From: Paraburkholderia lycopersici
GTDB lineage: Bacteria > Pseudomonadota > Gammaproteobacteria > Burkholderiales > Burkholderiaceae
NCBI RefSeq assembly: GCF_900096975.1
Contig: NZ_FMYQ01000024.1
Span: forward strand, 1-64,000
DNA: 64,000 nt
Direction of reading: 5' to 3'
Below are positions 43,193 through 51,935 of the stretch, piece after piece. Every line of letters starts with the position of its first letter. Positions within the stretch are counted from its first letter, which is position 1. The notes under the pieces are model-generated. The model was not told where the DNA came from, made no database searches, and saw only the letters and a list, made by a program, of their open reading frames with translations. Position numbers and translations under genes: made by a program.

Positions 43193-43993
43193 ATGTCATC
43201 GCCCGCTGAGAACTACCGGATCTACGCAGTCAAGTACGCGCATTTCGAGCGCCGCTCAGGCGACAACTTTATCGGCGGCGACGCCCACGACGTGCCGATG
43301 CCGCTCGATTACTTCGTCTGGGCCGTGGTGGGCCAGTCGCGCACGTTCATCGTCGATACGGGTTTCGACCAGGCGATGGCCAGCAAGCGCGGCCGCACGA
43401 TCACGAACACGGTCGAGCGCGGGCTCGAGCAGATCGGCATTCGCGCCGGCGAGGTCGAAGACGTGATCGTCACGCACATGCACTACGATCACGCGGGCAA
43501 TCACTCGCTGTTTCCGCGCGCGCGTTATCACCTCCAGGACCGGGAAATGGCGTATTGCACGGGCCGCTGCATGTGTCATCACGCGCTCAGTCACCCGTTC
43601 GAACCCGAGGACGTGAAGTCGATGGTCGGCCGCCTGTTCGAAGGGCGCGTGCAGTTCCATGACGGCGCCTCGGAGATCGCGCCGGGACTGAGCGTGCATT
43701 GGGTCGGCGGACACACGAACGGCCTGCAGATCGTGCGCGTGCATACGCAGCGCGGCTGGGTCGTGCTGGCATCGGACGCTTCGCACTTCTACGCGAACAT
43801 GCAGGAGCATCGCCCCTTTCCCGTCGTCTACAACGTCGGCGACATGATCGAAGGCTACGAAGCGGCCCATCGGCTGGCGAGCTCGCCGAATCACGTGATT
43901 CCCGGCCACGATCCGGCGGTGCTGACGCGCTATCCGGCGCACGACCGCGAGACCGAAGGCTGGATCGTGCGGCTCGACGCAGAAACACGCTGA
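43193..43993 (+). CDS. Metallo-beta-lactamase-fold lactonase-like hydrolase
   Basis: The 266-residue protein is of the N-acyl-homoserine-lactonase (AttM/AiiB) type. Zinc motifs are THMHYDHAGN (HxHxDH) near residues 95-104, a histidine in WVGGHTNGLQ near 177, D in LASDASHFYAN and H in VIPGHDPAVL near 236. True quorum-quenching activity cannot be assumed; in a catabolic cluster it more likely opens a lactone intermediate. The start is 53 bp after the MFS stop. Confidence 0.8.
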   Translation: MSSPAENYRIYAVKYAHFERRSGDNFIGGDAHDVPMPLDYFVWAVVGQSRTFIVDTGFDQAMASKRGRTITNTVERGLEQIGIRAGEVEDVIVTHMHYDHAGNHSLFPRARYHLQDREMAYCTGRCMCHHALSHPFEPEDVKSMVGRLFEGRVQFHDGASEIAPGLSVHWVGGHTNGLQIVRVHTQRGWVVLASDASHFYANMQEHRPFPVVYNVGDMIEGYEAAHRLASSPNHVIPGHDPAVLTRYPAHDRETEGWIVRLDAETR

Positions 43994-44006
43994 GCGGGGC
44001 GGAACG

Positions 44007-44792
44007 ATGATCCTGAAAGGCAAGAGCGCGCTCGTCACGGGTTCGTCCAGCGGCCTGGGTCTCGCGATGGCGCGAGCGCTGGCGGGCGCGGGATGCGACA
44101 TCGTATTGCACGGGCTTGAAACGCCGGGGCGGATGATGCGCACGACGGACGAGCTGGAGCATGCGTACGACGTGAACGTCGCATATGTGCAAGCCGATCT
44201 CGCGACGCCGGCCGGTGTCGACGCGCTGATCGGCGAGGCGAAAGAGCGGGTGCGCTCGCTCGACGTGCTGGTCAACAACGCCGTCGTCCGGCATTTCGCG
44301 GGCATCGAGGCATTTCCGCTCGATCACTGGAACAGTGCGCTCGCGGTGAATCTCACGGCCGCGTTCCGCGCGATCCAGCTGGTGTTGCCCGGCATGCGCG
44401 AGCGCGGCTGGGGGCGCATCTTCAACATGACGTCGGTCTACGGCGCGCGCGCCGTCGCCAACCGCGTCGACTACGTGACGACCAAGACGGCGCTGCTCGG
44501 GCTCACGCGCTCGGTGGCAATCGAAACCTTGAGTCAGGGCATCACGTGCAACGCGATCTGTCCGGGCTCGGTGCTCACGCCGAACATCGACGGCCGCATC
44601 CATGCATTGATGGACGAGCGCGGCCTGAACCGCAGCGATGCGGTGCGCGAATTTCTCAAGGGCAAGCAGCCGACGGGCGAACTCGTCGACGCCGCGCACG
44701 TCGGCGAGATGGTCGTGTTTCTGTGCGGGCCGGCGGCCAGCCAGATCACGGGCGCGATGATGCCGATCGAAGGAGGCTGGCTTGCAGGCTGA
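44007..44792 (+). CDS. Short-chain dehydrogenase/reductase
   Basis: A classical SDR of 261 residues close to 3-hydroxybutyrate dehydrogenases. The NAD(P) motif TGxxxGxG is TGSSSGLGLA near residue 11. NNAVVRHF gives the NNAG-like motif, and the active site is Ser in FNMTSVYG with YVTTK (YxxxK). It has EGGWLAG at the end, as in this family. It starts 13 bp after the lactonase gene. The ribosome binding site of the next gene lies within its last codons, so the genes are tightly coupled. Confidence 0.85.
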   Translation: MILKGKSALVTGSSSGLGLAMARALAGAGCDIVLHGLETPGRMMRTTDELEHAYDVNVAYVQADLATPAGVDALIGEAKERVRSLDVLVNNAVVRHFAGIEAFPLDHWNSALAVNLTAAFRAIQLVLPGMRERGWGRIFNMTSVYGARAVANRVDYVTTKTALLGLTRSVAIETLSQGITCNAICPGSVLTPNIDGRIHALMDERGLNRSDAVREFLKGKQPTGELVDAAHVGEMVVFLCGPAASQITGAMMPIEGGWLAG

Positions 44793-46167
44793 CCGCATCG
44801 ACGCACACGCGCTGCAAAACGGCGAACTGACCCGCGCGCTCGCGCGCTTCGTTGCGGGCACGCAGTGGCGCGACGTACCCGCTGCCGTGCGCAGCGAAGC
44901 GAAACGTTCGCTCGTCAATTACTTCGCCGTCGCGCTGGCGGGCTCGCACGATCCGACGCTCGAGAAGGCCGTGTCCGTCTACGGCCGCTTTCGCGCCGGC
45001 CACGGCGCGACCCTCGTCGGCCGCAGCGAACGCACGGACATGCTGAATGCCGCCGCGCTCAACGCGATGAGCGCGAACGTCTACGACTTCGACGACACGC
45101 ATATCCCCACCATCCTCCATCCGACGGCGCCCGTCGCCGCAGCGCTGTTCGCGCTCGCCGAGTCGCATGCGATGAGCGGCGAGGCGCTGCTGCTCGCGTT
45201 CGTGACCGGCGTGGAAGTCGAGTGCCGCATCGGTAGCGCGGTGTCGCCCGAGCACTATCAGCGCGGCTGGCACATCACGTCGACGTGCGGCGTGTTCGGC
45301 GCCGCGGCTGCCGCTGCGAAAGCGCGCGGACTCGGCGAAGACGCCATCGTGTGGGCGCTCGGCAATGCGTCCGCGCAGACGGGCGGTCTCGTCGAAACGC
45401 TCGGCACGATGTCGAAGAGCATCAGCGTCGGCAACGCGGCGCGCAACGGGCTGCTGTCGGCGCTGCTCGCCGAAGACGGTTTTTCGGGCCCGGCTGCGCC
45501 GCTCGAAGGCGAGCGCGGCTTTCTGCGCGTGACGGCGTCGAAGCCGCACTGGCATGCGCTCACGCAAGACCTCGGGCGCGAGTGGGCGCTGCTGAAGAAC
45601 ACCTACAAGCCGTATCCGTGCGGCGTAGTGCTCAATCCGGTGATCGACGCGTGCCTCGATCTGCGCCGCGACGCGCGCTGGTCCATCGACGATATCGAAG
45701 CGGTCGAGCTGACGGGCCATCCGCTGCTGCGCGAGCGCACCGACCGGCCCGGCGTGCGCACGGGCCGCGAATCGCAGGTCAGCGCGCAGCATGCCGTGGC
45801 CGTGGCGCTGTCGCGCGGCAAGGCGGGACTCGAGGAGTTCACCGATGCCGCCGTCGCCGATCCGTCGCTGCGCGCATTGGCGGGCCGGCTGCGATTCGTC
45901 GATGACGCTGCGTGGCCCGTGGAATCGGCGCAAGTGACGATCGTGCTGCGCTCGGGCGAGCGCCTCTCACATCGCGTGCAGGCGGCGCGCGGCAGTCTCG
46001 CCGCGCCGCTCACCGACGTCGAACTGGCGGACAAGCTGCATCGGCTCGCGGCCTACGGCCGCTCGGGCGTCGAGGCGCAGCCGCTTGCCGACGCACTATG
46101 GAAGTTCGATACCGGGCCCGATGCGGCCGCCGTGGTGCGTCTCACGCGCGCCCGGGACGCGGATTAA
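44782..46167 (+). CDS. MmgE/PrpD family protein
   Basis: This 461-residue protein belongs to the MmgE/PrpD (2-methylcitrate dehydratase-like) family. Markers are the N-terminal helical domain with VRSEAKRSLVNYFAVALAGS, YDFDDTHIPTILHPTAPVAA near 96-115, GWHITSTCGVFGAAAAAAKA and KNTYKPYPCGVVLNPVIDAC near 272. These enzymes dehydrate or isomerise hydroxy- or carboxylic acids. Start is TTG 44782: AAGGAGG lies 5 bases upstream and no ATG fits. It overlaps the SDR stop by 11 bases. Confidence 0.85.
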   Translation: MQADRIDAHALQNGELTRALARFVAGTQWRDVPAAVRSEAKRSLVNYFAVALAGSHDPTLEKAVSVYGRFRAGHGATLVGRSERTDMLNAAALNAMSANVYDFDDTHIPTILHPTAPVAAALFALAESHAMSGEALLLAFVTGVEVECRIGSAVSPEHYQRGWHITSTCGVFGAAAAAAKARGLGEDAIVWALGNASAQTGGLVETLGTMSKSISVGNAARNGLLSALLAEDGFSGPAAPLEGERGFLRVTASKPHWHALTQDLGREWALLKNTYKPYPCGVVLNPVIDACLDLRRDARWSIDDIEAVELTGHPLLRERTDRPGVRTGRESQVSAQHAVAVALSRGKAGLEEFTDAAVADPSLRALAGRLRFVDDAAWPVESAQVTIVLRSGERLSHRVQAARGSLAAPLTDVELADKLHRLAAYGRSGVEAQPLADALWKFDTGPDAAAVVRLTRARDAD

Positions 46168-46198
46168 CGCAGAGACCCTTTCATTTACGAGGATTGTC

Positions 46199-47122
46199 AT
46201 GTCGAGTAGTCAGGCATCAAGTCAACAGAGCGGTCGCCTGCTCGGTTTCGTCGGCGTCGGCACGATGGGCCGGCCGATGGCGCGGCGGCTGATCGAAGCC
46301 GGTCATGGCCTTATCGTGTACGACCGCGATCAGGCGGCCGTCGCGGAACTGAAGGCGCTGGGCGCGCAAGCGGGCGCATCGGTGCGCGAAGTGGCCGACA
46401 GTGCGCATACCGTGTTCACCAGCCTGCCCACGCCCGCGATCTTCAAGCAGGTCGCGCTCGGCGACGGCGGCCTCGCCGGCGGCAGCGCGATCAAGATCCT
46501 GGTCGATCTGTCGACGGTCGGCTCGCGCATCGAAAAGGAAGTCGCCGCGGGGTTGCTGGCCAGGGGAATCGAAACCGTCGATGCGCCTGTGAGCGGCGGC
46601 GCGGCGGGCGCGGCGAAGGGCACGCTCGCGATCATGGCGGCGGGCAATCCCGCCGCCCTCGAAGAAGTGCGCGGACTATTCGCAGTGCTGGGCAAAGTCT
46701 TCGTCGTGGGCGACAAGGCCGGACAAGGGCAATTGCTGAAGCTGCTCAATAACATGCTGTCGTCGACGGCGTTCGCGATCACGTCCGAAGCATTCGTCGC
46801 GGGCATGCGCGGCGGGCTGGACCCGGAGGTCATGATGTCGGTGATCAACGCGGGCAGCGGCAAGAACGGCGCGACGCTCGACAAGTTTCCGAAGCACGTG
46901 CTGCCGCGCACGTTCGATTTCGGCTTTCCCGTCGGCAGCGTCTGCAAGGACATCGGTCTCGCGGTGGACGAATGCCAGGCGCTCGGCGTGCCGATGTGGG
47001 TGGGCAGCGTCGCGCGCCAGGTGTGGAACTACGCCGCGATGCAGGACGGCAACGCGCGCGACATGACGGAGCTCGTCAAATACGTCGAGCGCTGGTCGTC
47101 CGTCGACGGACTCGCGGACTGA
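46199..47122 (+). CDS. Beta-hydroxyacid dehydrogenase, first of three
   Basis: The 307-residue NAD(P)-dependent enzyme belongs to the 3-hydroxyisobutyrate dehydrogenase / tartronate semialdehyde reductase family. It has FVGVGTMGRPMARRLIEAGH at the nucleotide site, DAPVSGGAAGAAKGTLAIM as the substrate signature, and the catalytic Lys in GQGQLLKLLNNML. It is preceded by GAGG eight bases from ATG 46199. Two paralogues lie in the same cluster, at 47513 and 51936. Confidence 0.85.
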   Translation: MSSSQASSQQSGRLLGFVGVGTMGRPMARRLIEAGHGLIVYDRDQAAVAELKALGAQAGASVREVADSAHTVFTSLPTPAIFKQVALGDGGLAGGSAIKILVDLSTVGSRIEKEVAAGLLARGIETVDAPVSGGAAGAAKGTLAIMAAGNPAALEEVRGLFAVLGKVFVVGDKAGQGQLLKLLNNMLSSTAFAITSEAFVAGMRGGLDPEVMMSVINAGSGKNGATLDKFPKHVLPRTFDFGFPVGSVCKDIGLAVDECQALGVPMWVGSVARQVWNYAAMQDGNARDMTELVKYVERWSSVDGLAD

Positions 47123-47133
47123 GCCGCCCCGCT

Positions 47134-47150
47134 GGCTCGCCATGCGAGCC
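47134..47150. other. Intercistronic hairpin 1
   Basis: GGCTCGC (47134-47140) and GCGAGCC (47144-47150) pair around CAT in the 51-bp gap between the dehydrogenase and the NIPSNAP gene. It may stabilise or process the transcript. Confidence 0.45.
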
Positions 47151-47173
47151 CGAATCTCACCAAGGAGAATCAT

Positions 47174-47500
47174 ATGATCGTTGAAATGCGCATCTATCAC
47201 TGCGCGCCAACCCGCCTGCCGGCTTTGCTCGATCGTTTCACGTCCACCACGCTGGGCTTTTTCGAAAAGTACGGCATCGAGCAGATCGGCTTCTGGACCA
47301 CGCTGATCGGCCCCAGCAATCACGCGCTTACCTACATGCTGAAATGGGAAAGCCTCGCCGAGCGCGAGCAGAAGTGGAACGCGTTTCAGGCCGACGCCGA
47401 ATGGATCGCGAAGCGCGCCGCGACGGAAGCCGCGAACCCGATCGTCGAGCGCGTCGAGAATCACTTCCTCACGCCGACCGCGTTTTCCGCGCTGCGCTAG
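47174..47500 (+). CDS. NIPSNAP family protein
   Basis: A small dimeric alpha+beta-barrel protein of 108 residues starting MIVEMRIYHCAPTRLPALLD, with the NIPSNAP pattern LGFFEKYGIEQIGFWTTLIG and LTYMLKWESLAEREQKWNAF. Members often sit in catabolic operons and may bind or transform unstable intermediates, but few have a proven reaction. AAGGAG lies 7 bases before ATG 47174. It is cotranscribed with its neighbours by spacing. Confidence 0.8.
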   Translation: MIVEMRIYHCAPTRLPALLDRFTSTTLGFFEKYGIEQIGFWTTLIGPSNHALTYMLKWESLAEREQKWNAFQADAEWIAKRAATEAANPIVERVENHFLTPTAFSALR

Positions 47501-47512
47501 GAGATCGACGTC

Positions 47513-48400
47513 ATGACACAACCCAGGCGAATTGGTTTCATCGGGCTCGGCATGATGGGCGCGCCGATGGTGCAGTGCCTCGTCAACGCCGGCTTCGACC
47601 TGTTCATCGACGACGCCGACGCCGCGCGCGCCGACGCGCTCGCGGCGCAAACGGGCGCGCAGCGTTTGAGCAGGGACAATGCCGCGTCGCTCGACGCGTT
47701 GATTACGATGCTGCCGAATTCGGCCATTGTCGAAAGCGTGCTGTTCGGCGGCGGCGCGGACGGCTGGGCGAGCTTGCTCGCGAAGGGCGCCGCCGTGATC
47801 GACATGAGCTCGTCGGAACCGGAACGCTCGCGCAAGCTAGGCGCGATGCTCGAAGAGCGCGGCCTCGCGTATCTCGATGCGCCCGTGTCGGGCGGCGTGA
47901 AGAAAGCGAAGGAGGGCACGCTCGCGATTCTCGTCGGCGGCAGCGCGCAGGAGCTCGCGCGGTGCAAGCCCGTGCTCGAGGCGATGGGCAAGAGCATTCT
48001 GCACATCGGCGGCGCGGGGGCGGGCCACGCGGCGAAGGCGCTGAACAACTACGTGTCGGCGGCGGGACTGGCCGCGACGGTCGAGGCGCTGCACGTCGCG
48101 CAGCGCTTCGGCATCGAGCCCGACGTGATGACGGACGTGCTCAACGCGTCGTCGGGCCGCAGCAACACCTCGGAAAACAAGGTGAAGCAGTTCATGCTGA
48201 GCGGCACGTTCGCCTCCGGATTCGCGCTGCAATTGATGAACAAGGATCTGAAGATCGCCCGGGCGCTCGCGCAGTCGGTCGGCTATCCCATGACGCTCGG
48301 CATGACCTGTGCGGCAATGTGGGACGAAGCCGCGCAACGTTCGACGCCGGCGACCGACCACACCGAAATGTACCGCCTGCTCCGTGGCGATGCGCCCTGA
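47513..48400 (+). CDS. Beta-hydroxyacid dehydrogenase, second of three
   Basis: This 295-residue paralogue shows FIGLGMMGAPMVQCLVNAGF at the nucleotide site, LDAPVSGGVKKAKEGTLAIL as the substrate signature and the catalytic Lys in HAAKALNNYVSAAG. It differs enough from the 46199 and 51936 genes that it is not a recent copy. The nucleotide-binding loop is followed by an acidic IDDADAAR, which suggests NAD rather than NADP use. GGAG precedes ATG 47513, 12 bp after the NIPSNAP stop. Confidence 0.85.
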   Translation: MTQPRRIGFIGLGMMGAPMVQCLVNAGFDLFIDDADAARADALAAQTGAQRLSRDNAASLDALITMLPNSAIVESVLFGGGADGWASLLAKGAAVIDMSSSEPERSRKLGAMLEERGLAYLDAPVSGGVKKAKEGTLAILVGGSAQELARCKPVLEAMGKSILHIGGAGAGHAAKALNNYVSAAGLAATVEALHVAQRFGIEPDVMTDVLNASSGRSNTSENKVKQFMLSGTFASGFALQLMNKDLKIARALAQSVGYPMTLGMTCAAMWDEAAQRSTPATDHTEMYRLLRGDAP

Positions 48401-48422
48401 TCTTTCTGTTTTGGAACCTGCC

Positions 48423-49853
48423 ATGTCACATGCAGCGCAGTTTTATATCGACGGACGCTGGGTCGAGCCCGCGTCCCCGCGATGGTTCGACGTCGTCGAT
48501 CCGTCCACCGAAGCGCCGTTCGAGCGCCTCGCACTCGGCAATGCGCAAGACGTCGATCGCGCGGTGGCCGCCGCGCGCCGCGCGTTTCCCGCGTGGTCCG
48601 CGACGGGCGTGGCCGAGCGCGTCGCGATGCTGCGGCGCGTGCTGGGCATCTACGAGCGCCGCTACGACGAATTCGCGGAAGCGATGCGCCGCGAGATGGG
48701 CGCGCCCATCGCGTTCGCGCGCAGCGGCCAGGCGGCGCGCGGCCCGGCGCATCTGAATGCGCTGATCGACGTGCTCGAACGCTTCGAATTCGAAGAGCAG
48801 CGCGGCAACACGCGCGTGGTGCTCGAAGCGATCGGCGTGTGCGGACTCATCACGCCGTGGAACTGGCCCGTGAACCAGATCGTCGTGAAGATCGCGCCCG
48901 CGCTCGCGGCCGGTTGCACGATGGTGCTCAAGCCCAGCGAATATTCGCCGCTGAGCGCGCTGCTGTTTGCGGAGGTGCTCGACGAAGCGCAACTGCCCGC
49001 GGGCGTGTTCAATCTCGTGAACGGCGACGGTCCGGGCGTCGGCGAGGCGATGGCGGCGCACCCGGACATCGACATGGTGTCGTTCACGGGTTCGACGCGC
49101 GCGGGCGTGCTGGTCGCGCAGTCGGCCGCGCCGACGGTCAAGCGCGTCGCGCAGGAACTGGGCGGCAAGTCCGCGAACATCCTGCTCGATGACGTCGATC
49201 TCGAAGAAGCCGTGAAGCGAGGCGTTGCCGCGTGCTTCACGAACTCGGGCCAGTCGTGCTCGATCCCCACACGCATGCTGGTGCCGCGCGAGCTGATGAA
49301 CGATGCCGCGCAGATCGCGAAGCGCGCCGCGCAGTCATACCGCGTGGGGCCGACCGACGAGCCGTCCACGCAGCTCGGGCCGCTCGTCAACCGCAACCAG
49401 TTCGAGCGCGTGCAGGCGTTGATCCAGAAGGGCATCGACGAAGGCGCGCGGCTCGTGACGGGCGGCACGGGGTTGCCTGCCGGCATCGAGAAAGGCTACT
49501 ACGCGAAGCCGACCATTTTCGCCGACGTCACGCCCGACATGACGATCGCGCGCGAGGAAATCTTCGGGCCGGTGCTCGCGATGATGCCGTACGACAGCGA
49601 AGAGGAAGCCATCGCGATGGCCAACGGCACCGAGTACGGTCTGGCTGCTTACGTGCAATCGGGCGACATCGCACGAGCCCGCAAGGTGGGCCGCGCGTTG
49701 CGCGCCGGCGGCGTGCATCTGAACTATCCGCCCGTCGATTTCAGCGCGCCGTTCGGTGGCTACAAGCGCTCGGGCAACGGCCGCGAGTGGGGCGAAGCGG
49801 GCCTGCGCGAATACCTGGAGACGAAGGCATTGGTCGGGTACGGCGCGGATTGA
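48423..49853 (+). CDS. Aldehyde dehydrogenase
   Basis: The 476-residue NAD(P)-dependent aldehyde dehydrogenase keeps the catalytic set: ITPWNWPVNQIVVKIAPALA around residues 140-160 with the oxyanion Asn, QELGGKSANILLDD with the general-base Glu near 250, and FTNSGQSCSIPTR with the nucleophile Cys near 284. It begins MSHAAQFYIDGRWVEP. Substrate is unknown; it probably oxidises a semialdehyde made by one of the dehydrogenases. It follows the second dehydrogenase by 22 bp and ends the first half of the cluster. Confidence 0.9.
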   Translation: MSHAAQFYIDGRWVEPASPRWFDVVDPSTEAPFERLALGNAQDVDRAVAAARRAFPAWSATGVAERVAMLRRVLGIYERRYDEFAEAMRREMGAPIAFARSGQAARGPAHLNALIDVLERFEFEEQRGNTRVVLEAIGVCGLITPWNWPVNQIVVKIAPALAAGCTMVLKPSEYSPLSALLFAEVLDEAQLPAGVFNLVNGDGPGVGEAMAAHPDIDMVSFTGSTRAGVLVAQSAAPTVKRVAQELGGKSANILLDDVDLEEAVKRGVAACFTNSGQSCSIPTRMLVPRELMNDAAQIAKRAAQSYRVGPTDEPSTQLGPLVNRNQFERVQALIQKGIDEGARLVTGGTGLPAGIEKGYYAKPTIFADVTPDMTIAREEIFGPVLAMMPYDSEEEAIAMANGTEYGLAAYVQSGDIARARKVGRALRAGGVHLNYPPVDFSAPFGGYKRSGNGREWGEAGLREYLETKALVGYGAD

Positions 49854-49907
49854 GCGGCGCGCGGGCGGACCTGAGCCGCAAGCGCGTCAAAAAAATTTGC
49901 GCGTTTT

Positions 49908-49922
49908 GATTGTCTGACAATC
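49908..49922. promoter_or_regulatory. GntR/FCD-type operator GATTGTCTGACAATC
   Basis: A 15-base palindrome, perfect except for its central base, 73 bp upstream of the AhpD-like gene. It shares GATTGTnTGACA with the operator at 41627. It marks a second regulated promoter inside the cluster. Confidence 0.6.
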
Positions 49923-49994
49923 ATTGCGTCAGTCAGTCTGAATGCGCGGAGTCACTGAAACTGAACGAGTTGGGCAACCGGGAGGACCTTGAAG

Positions 49995-50390
49995 ATGGAC
50001 AGCAACGAACGTTTCGACAAAGGCTTTGAAAACCGCAAGGAAGTGCTCGGCGCGGCGCACGTGGAGAAGTCGTGGGCCAACGCTGACGACTTCAACCGGC
50101 CGATGCAGAAGTACGTCACGGAGTGCTGCTGGGGCGATATCTGGGGCGACAAGACGCTGCCTTTCAAGACGCGCAGCCTGCTGAACCTCGGGATGCTCAC
50201 GGCGATGAGCCAGCATCACGAACTGTCCGTGCACGTGAAGGGCGCGCTGCGCAACGGCGTGACGAAGGACGAGATCCGCGCCGTGCTGATGCAGGCGGCC
50301 ATCTACTGCGGCGTGCCGCTCGCGCTGGCCGCGTTCCGCGTGGCGACGGACGCGATCAAGGCCTACGAAGCGGAGACTTCGACGGTTTGA
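49995..50390 (+). CDS. Carboxymuconolactone decarboxylase family protein
   Basis: This 131-residue single-domain AhpD/CMD-fold protein resembles 4-carboxymuconolactone decarboxylase: GFENRKEVLGAAHVEKSWAN, the active-site region SLLNLGMLTAMSQHHELSVH and AIYCGVPLALAAFR. It has His in the H-E-L-x-x-H position where peroxidase-type AhpDs have CxxC, so decarboxylase or isomerase chemistry is more likely. GGGAGG lies about 9 bases from ATG 49995; TTG 49989 is too close to it. Confidence 0.8.
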   Translation: MDSNERFDKGFENRKEVLGAAHVEKSWANADDFNRPMQKYVTECCWGDIWGDKTLPFKTRSLLNLGMLTAMSQHHELSVHVKGALRNGVTKDEIRAVLMQAAIYCGVPLALAAFRVATDAIKAYEAETSTV

Positions 50391-50397
50391 CGTAGCG

Positions 50398-50420
50398 GCG
50401 CACGCCGCGCCGGCGTGCGC
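50398..50420. other. Intercistronic hairpin 2
   Basis: GCGCACGCC (50398-50406) and GGCGTGCGC (50412-50420) form a perfect 9-bp stem eight bases after the CMD-family stop. It could terminate or protect the 3' end of that gene. Confidence 0.5.
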
Positions 50421-50506
50421 GGGTAGAACGGCGACACGATGCAACACCAACATACACAGACCACGCACCGCACGCCGCGGGCAATCAATGCAACGAACTT
50501 GCATGC

Positions 50507-50538
50507 GGCCGGAGCCGGCGAACGCGCCGGCTCCGGCC
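50507..50538. other. Intercistronic hairpin 3, 14-bp perfect stem before an MFS gene
   Basis: GGCCGGAGCCGGCG (50507-50520) pairs with CGCCGGCTCCGGCC (50525-50538) around AACG. The stem ends six bases before the AGGAG ribosome binding site of the MFS gene at 50555. Such a strong structure could act as a terminator-like attenuator or as a processing site. Confidence 0.6.
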
Positions 50539-50554
50539 GACAAAGGAGACAACG

Positions 50555-51904
50555 ATGAAGACACTCACCGCGACTGACGTCGTACAGTCCGAAGGCGAGC
50601 AGACGATCGAAACGAAAAGGCGCAACGCCATCAAAGGCGCGTTCTTTTCCGAGTACATCGACATGTTCGATATTTACCTGCCCGTCGTCGTACTGTCACC
50701 GGTGCTGGCGTTCTTCCAGCCGCCGCATCTGTCGGGCGGGATGGAGACGATTCTCGCGTCGCTGGTGTTCATCACGACGCTGCTGGGGCGGCCGATCGGC
50801 GCGCTGCTGTTCGGAATGGTCGCGGACCGCATCGGCCGCCGCAAGGCGTCGATCTGGTCGGTGTCGGGCTTCGGCGTCGTCACGCTGCTGATCGCGCTGC
50901 TGCCGGGCTACGAGAGCATCGGCATCGTGTCGTACTGGGCGCTCGTGCTGTTGCGCTTCGTCGACGGCATCTTTCTCGGCGGCGGCTATACGGGTGCGAT
51001 GCCGCTTGCCATCGAGTATTCGAAGAAGGCGCAGCGCGGCTTCGTGGGCGGCTTCATCATCGCGGGCTTTCCCGCCGCGTATGTGTCGATCAACCTGATC
51101 GCCATGCTGATGTTCTGGCTCTTTCCGCTCAGCGGCATGCACTCGCCGTATGCGCAATGGGGCTGGCGCATTCCGTTCGTGCTGGGCGCCGTGCTCGCGG
51201 GCACGCTGGCCATGTACTACGTGCACAAGGTCGCCGAATCGGAGATCTGGAAGAGCGAAACCGCCGAGAAGGCCGATCAGCCCGAAAAGCTGCCGTTGAC
51301 GGACCTGCTGCGCGGCAAGAGCGGACGCAGCCTGATTCAGGTGCTGGTCATGATGACGGGCTTCTGGCTCACGCAGAACATCATCACGATCTTCCTGCCC
51401 ACGGGGCTGCTCGTGAAGACGCTGCATCTGAGCGGCTTCCAGATGACGTCCACGCTGATGATCACCTACTTCGTGCTGTTCTTCAGCTATATCGGCTCGG
51501 GCATGCTCGCGCAGGTGATCGGCCGGCGGCGCTTTTTCGCGATCGTCGGTCCGCTGATCGCGACGGTCGGCGCGGCGCTGCTGTATGTGCTCGCGAACGT
51601 CGACGGGCTGTCGCTGGCGGCGATCATCGCGCTGGTCTGCGTGCTTGCCGTGCTCGTGACATCGCCGTGGGGCGTGATCGTCACGTACATCAACGAACGC
51701 TTCGTCACCGACGTGCGCGCAACGGGCTTCGGCGTGGGCTTCAGTCTCTCGGTGATTATCCCGTCGTTCTACGCGTTCTACATGGACTGGCTGAGCGCGT
51801 TCATGCCGTTGCGGCTGACCTCGGTGGTGCTGCTGTGCCTCGGCGGTCTGATCGGCGCTGTCGGCGCGCTGATGGGGCCGGAAACGAAGGATGTCGATTT
51901 TTGA
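50555..51904 (+). CDS. MFS transporter, second of the cluster
   Basis: The 449-residue carrier has 12 membrane helices and belongs to the metabolite:H+ symporter/sugar transporter group: FFSEYIDMFDIYLPVVVLSP in helix 1, GMVADRIGRRKASIWS after helix 2 and LRFVDGIFLGGGYTGAMPLA in helix 4. It is distinct from the 41733 transporter, so the cluster encodes two import systems or one importer and one exporter. The ribosome binding site (AGGAG) follows a strong hairpin. Confidence 0.85.
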   Translation: MKTLTATDVVQSEGEQTIETKRRNAIKGAFFSEYIDMFDIYLPVVVLSPVLAFFQPPHLSGGMETILASLVFITTLLGRPIGALLFGMVADRIGRRKASIWSVSGFGVVTLLIALLPGYESIGIVSYWALVLLRFVDGIFLGGGYTGAMPLAIEYSKKAQRGFVGGFIIAGFPAAYVSINLIAMLMFWLFPLSGMHSPYAQWGWRIPFVLGAVLAGTLAMYYVHKVAESEIWKSETAEKADQPEKLPLTDLLRGKSGRSLIQVLVMMTGFWLTQNIITIFLPTGLLVKTLHLSGFQMTSTLMITYFVLFFSYIGSGMLAQVIGRRRFFAIVGPLIATVGAALLYVLANVDGLSLAAIIALVCVLAVLVTSPWGVIVTYINERFVTDVRATGFGVGFSLSVIIPSFYAFYMDWLSAFMPLRLTSVVLLCLGGLIGAVGALMGPETKDVDF

Positions 51905-51935
51905 CGAATGACCTGACTGTAAGGGAATAGCGGAA

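Noticed and set aside
43193..43993. Calling the metallo-beta-lactamase-fold gene a quorum-quenching lactonase
   Set aside because: The fold and zinc motif fit, but the catabolic context and lack of any AHL genes nearby do not support that substrate.
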